Shown here piece after piece: positions 62,114-64,000 of a stretch of DNA of 64,000 nucleotides (the stretch's first letter is position 1; every line of letters begins with the position of its first letter). The translations under genes were made by a program, and so were the position numbers. Location: positions 51,739-115,738 of the forward strand of contig NZ_JAKNRW010000011.1 of the NCBI RefSeq assembly GCF_023072615.1, written 5' to 3'. The DNA comes from Pseudomonas violetae (GTDB lineage Bacteria > Pseudomonadota > Gammaproteobacteria > Pseudomonadales > Pseudomonadaceae). The notes below the pieces were generated by a model. It did not search any database, was not told the DNA's origin, and was given only the letters and a program-made list of their open reading frames with translations.

Positions 62114-62968
62114 TTATTCGAGCATCTTACCCAACAGCCAGCTTCCCGCCGGCCCCGGCGGATGCAGCCGCGACCACAGCGCATCAACGAACAACGGTTT
62201 CGGCCAGCCGCGCACCTGCAATTCCACCAATTCTCCCGCCCCAAACCGTGCCACCAGCCAGCGCGGCAATGGCGCCCAGCCGAAGCCCCCTTGGGCCATT
62301 TCCAGCAGCATCAGGTAGCTTGGCGCCGACCACACGCGACCCCTGGCCCGGTTTTCATAGGGATTGACGATGGTCGCCAGACGCAGTTCACGGTGCTGCT
62401 GGAGGCTGTCCTGATCGATCGCGGTGAGCTTCGCCAACGGATGTTTGCGTGAGACGAACAGAGCGATTTCCGTTTGCTCCTCGACTGTCGAACTGACCAG
62501 GTCTGGCGGGTAGCTGTCTTGCATCTCCGCAAACGCCACATGCGCCCGACCCCGCTGAACCAGTGCCACCAGATCATCGCATTCGGCAATCAGGCACTCC
62601 AGCTCGAGATCCGGATAGCGCTGCTCAAAAGCGCTCAGCGCCGCCTCGAACCGGTCGGATTGGTAAGTGTCGGAAATGGCCACGGTGAGCTTCGCCTCAA
62701 CACCTTGTGACAGCTGACTGGCGGTCATTTCCAGGCGAGTGGTAGCTGCCAGGATCTCTTCGGCCCGTTGCAGCATCACATGCCCGGCCGGTGTCAGGCT
62801 GGGTTTGCGGCTGCTGCGATCGAACAGTATCAGGTTCAGGTCAATTTCCAGGCTGGCCACAGCGGCGCTGATGGTCGACTGGCTGCGCCCGAGTTTGCGC
62901 GCCGCGGCGGAAAACGAGCCTTGAGTAGCGGCCTGCACAAACGCCAGCAACACTTCGTGGGATGCCAT
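62114..62968 (-). CDS. LysR-family regulator next to a PACE transporter gene
   Basis: This 284-residue LysR regulator has the winged helix HEVLLAFVQAATQGSFSAAA, continued by RSQSTISAAVASLEIDLNL. The effector domain includes AISDTYQSDRFEAALSAFEQ. It is divergent from a PACE efflux gene across 89 bp and resembles the LysR at 48271, which has the same arrangement. It is convergent with the LysR at 61209. Confidence 0.88.
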   Translation of the reverse strand: MASHEVLLAFVQAATQGSFSAAARKLGRSQSTISAAVASLEIDLNLILFDRSSRKPSLTPAGHVMLQRAEEILAATTRLEMTASQLSQGVEAKLTVAISDTYQSDRFEAALSAFEQRYPDLELECLIAECDDLVALVQRGRAHVAFAEMQDSYPPDLVSSTVEEQTEIALFVSRKHPLAKLTAIDQDSLQQHRELRLATIVNPYENRARGRVWSAPSYLMLLEMAQGGFGWAPLPRWLVARFGAGELVELQVRGWPKPLFVDALWSRLHPPGPAGSWLLGKMLE

Positions 62969-63057
62969 GAACTATCGCCTTGATCGATGGTTATTGGTTA
63001 TGAAGTATCGGGGTTGTGGTGGATCATGGCAACCACAGTCACTTGAGGAGTCAGGTC

Positions 63058-63495
63058 ATGGGCACCGACAAATCCATCACAGAACGTGTATTTCAGGCCG
63101 TCGGTTTCGAACTGCTGGCGATTGTCATCTGTACCCCGTTGCTAGCGTGGGTCATGGATAAACCGATGCTCGACATGGGCGTCGTCACCATGGCCATCGC
63201 GGCCCTGGCGCTGGCCTGGAACGTGCTGTTCAACGGCTTGTTTGATCGTCTGCTGAAGCGTCTCGCCATGGCGCGCACCGCCTGGGTTCGGGTGGTGCAT
63301 GCGCTGTTGTTCGAAGGTGGGCTGGTGGCGCTGGGTGTGCCGTTGATTGCCTGGTGGCTGGATATCAGCCTGTGGCAGGCTTTTGTGCTGGATATTGGCG
63401 TGCTGCTGTTCTTCCTGCCATACACCTACGTTTATCACTGGGTGTACGACGTAGTTCGCGAGCGCCTGCTGCTACGCCAACCTTGCCCTCGCTAG
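63058..63495 (+). CDS. PACE family efflux transporter
   Basis: This 145-residue four-helix inner-membrane protein has two BTP repeats. The first shows RVFQAVGFELLAIVICTPLL and WNVLFNGLFDRLL. The second shows RVVHALLFEGGLVALGVPLI and AWWLDISLWQAFVLDIGVLL. Both repeat glutamates (FE) are present, as in functional AceI-like proteins. TTGAGGAG about 9 nt upstream marks ATG 63058. The divergent LysR gene probably controls it. Export of biocides such as chlorhexidine, or of natural polyamines, is inferred from the family. Confidence 0.9.
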   Translation: MGTDKSITERVFQAVGFELLAIVICTPLLAWVMDKPMLDMGVVTMAIAALALAWNVLFNGLFDRLLKRLAMARTAWVRVVHALLFEGGLVALGVPLIAWWLDISLWQAFVLDIGVLLFFLPYTYVYHWVYDVVRERLLLRQPCPR

Positions 63496-63507
63496 GGGGG
63501 GCGCTTG

Positions 63508-64000
63508 TAATCCTGGCGCTTGCGAAAGGCCCGGTGTCTGGTGGTCACGGTGAAGGTGACCACTACATGCTGGATCTCCCGTAGAAGTGCGCCGCAGAAT
63601 TTTCGAGCGGTCGTCGTTCCTGTGGCGAGGGAGCTTGCTCCCGCTGGGCAGCGAAGCGGCCCCGAAAGCTGCCACCGCGTTCATCCGGTGTACCGCGTGC
63701 TCTGGTGTGGCGACTGCTTCGCAGCCGAGCGGGAGCAAGCTCCCTCGCCACGGGTTTGCGTTTGATAATCCTGGCGCTTGCGAAAGGCCCGGTGTCTGGT
63801 GGTCACGGTGGAGGTGACGATTACAGGCTGGATATCCCGTAGGAGTTCGCCGCAGAATTTTCGAGCGGTCGCCGTTCCTGTGGCGAGGGAGCTTGCTCCC
63901 GCTGGGCAGCGAAGCGGCCCCGAAAGCTGCCACCGCGTTCATCCGGTGTACCGCGTGCTCTGGTGTGGCGACTGCTTCGCAGCCGAGCGGGAGCAAGCTC
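63508..64000. repeat. 258-bp tandem direct repeat with internal REP hairpins
   Basis: The stretch beginning TAATCCTGGCGCTTGCGAAA at 63508 recurs at 63766 with few mismatches, a period of 258 bp. Each unit holds an inverted REP pair of the GGCGAGGGAGCTTGCTCCCG type (about 63620-63751, and from 63878 to past the window end). The second unit is cut by the window. No convincing ORF lies in this 505-bp non-coding end. Confidence 0.9.

Overview
The window is chromosomal DNA of a Pseudomonas of the fluorescens group. The evidence is the layout (gcvPH-gcsR; gapA / edd-glk-gltR-gtrS-gtsABCD-oprB / hexR-zwf-pgl-eda; phaJ1-hydrolase-fadD2-fadD1; gntR-gntK-gntT), the high GC content, and abundant REP hairpins of the types common in this group. 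I see no tRNA, rRNA, CRISPR array, integrase, transposase or replication origin. Almost everything is core or near-core metabolism; the accessory touches are an orphan Rhs core gene, a PAS-PAS chemoreceptor, a 5'-truncated SDR gene, an ECF42-type sigma operon and two LysR/PACE efflux pairs.

Region by region. 1-3.8 kb: glycine cleavage genes gcvH-gcvP (gcvP runs off the left edge), transcribed leftward from a sigma-54 promoter with three upstream GcsR-like sites, and the activator gene gcsR. 4-9 kb: a DUF5064 protein, a family III CoA-transferase, a dCACHE chemoreceptor and a YbaN-like membrane protein. 9-14 kb: a haem-uptake locus (haem oxygenase, TonB receptor with signalling domain, FecR-type anti-sigma, ECF sigma) with a Fur box at the sigma gene and an identical bipartite promoter ahead of both the receptor and the oxygenase.

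14-33 kb: the Entner-Doudoroff/glucose island. Glucose crosses the outer membrane through OprB and the inner membrane through GtsABCD. It is phosphorylated by Glk, oxidised by Zwf and Pgl and split by Edd and Eda; GapA takes up the triose. GtrS/GltR and HexR control it. HexR boxes lie between gapA and edd, and a composite GTNAC operator/promoter is shared by gtsA and an AGE-family isomerase gene. A-rich ARN triplet tracts, typical of Hfq/Crc targets, precede several of the uptake genes.

33-47 kb: class V aminotransferase, small conserved proteins, phaJ1, an alpha/beta hydrolase, tandem fadD2/fadD1, CsbD, a YihY membrane protein overlapping a peptide deformylase gene, an I36-type inhibitor and a BdlA-like receptor. 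47-54.6 kb: GST, the first PACE/LysR pair, the gluconate regulon with three GntR operators, an orphan Rhs gene and alaC. 54.7-64 kb: LysE exporter, GyrI-like protein, two GNATs, a PPOX-fold protein, the ECF42 operon with a matching promoter, the truncated SDR/LysR junction, the second LysR/PACE pair, and a 258-bp direct repeat containing REP hairpins that runs off the right edge.
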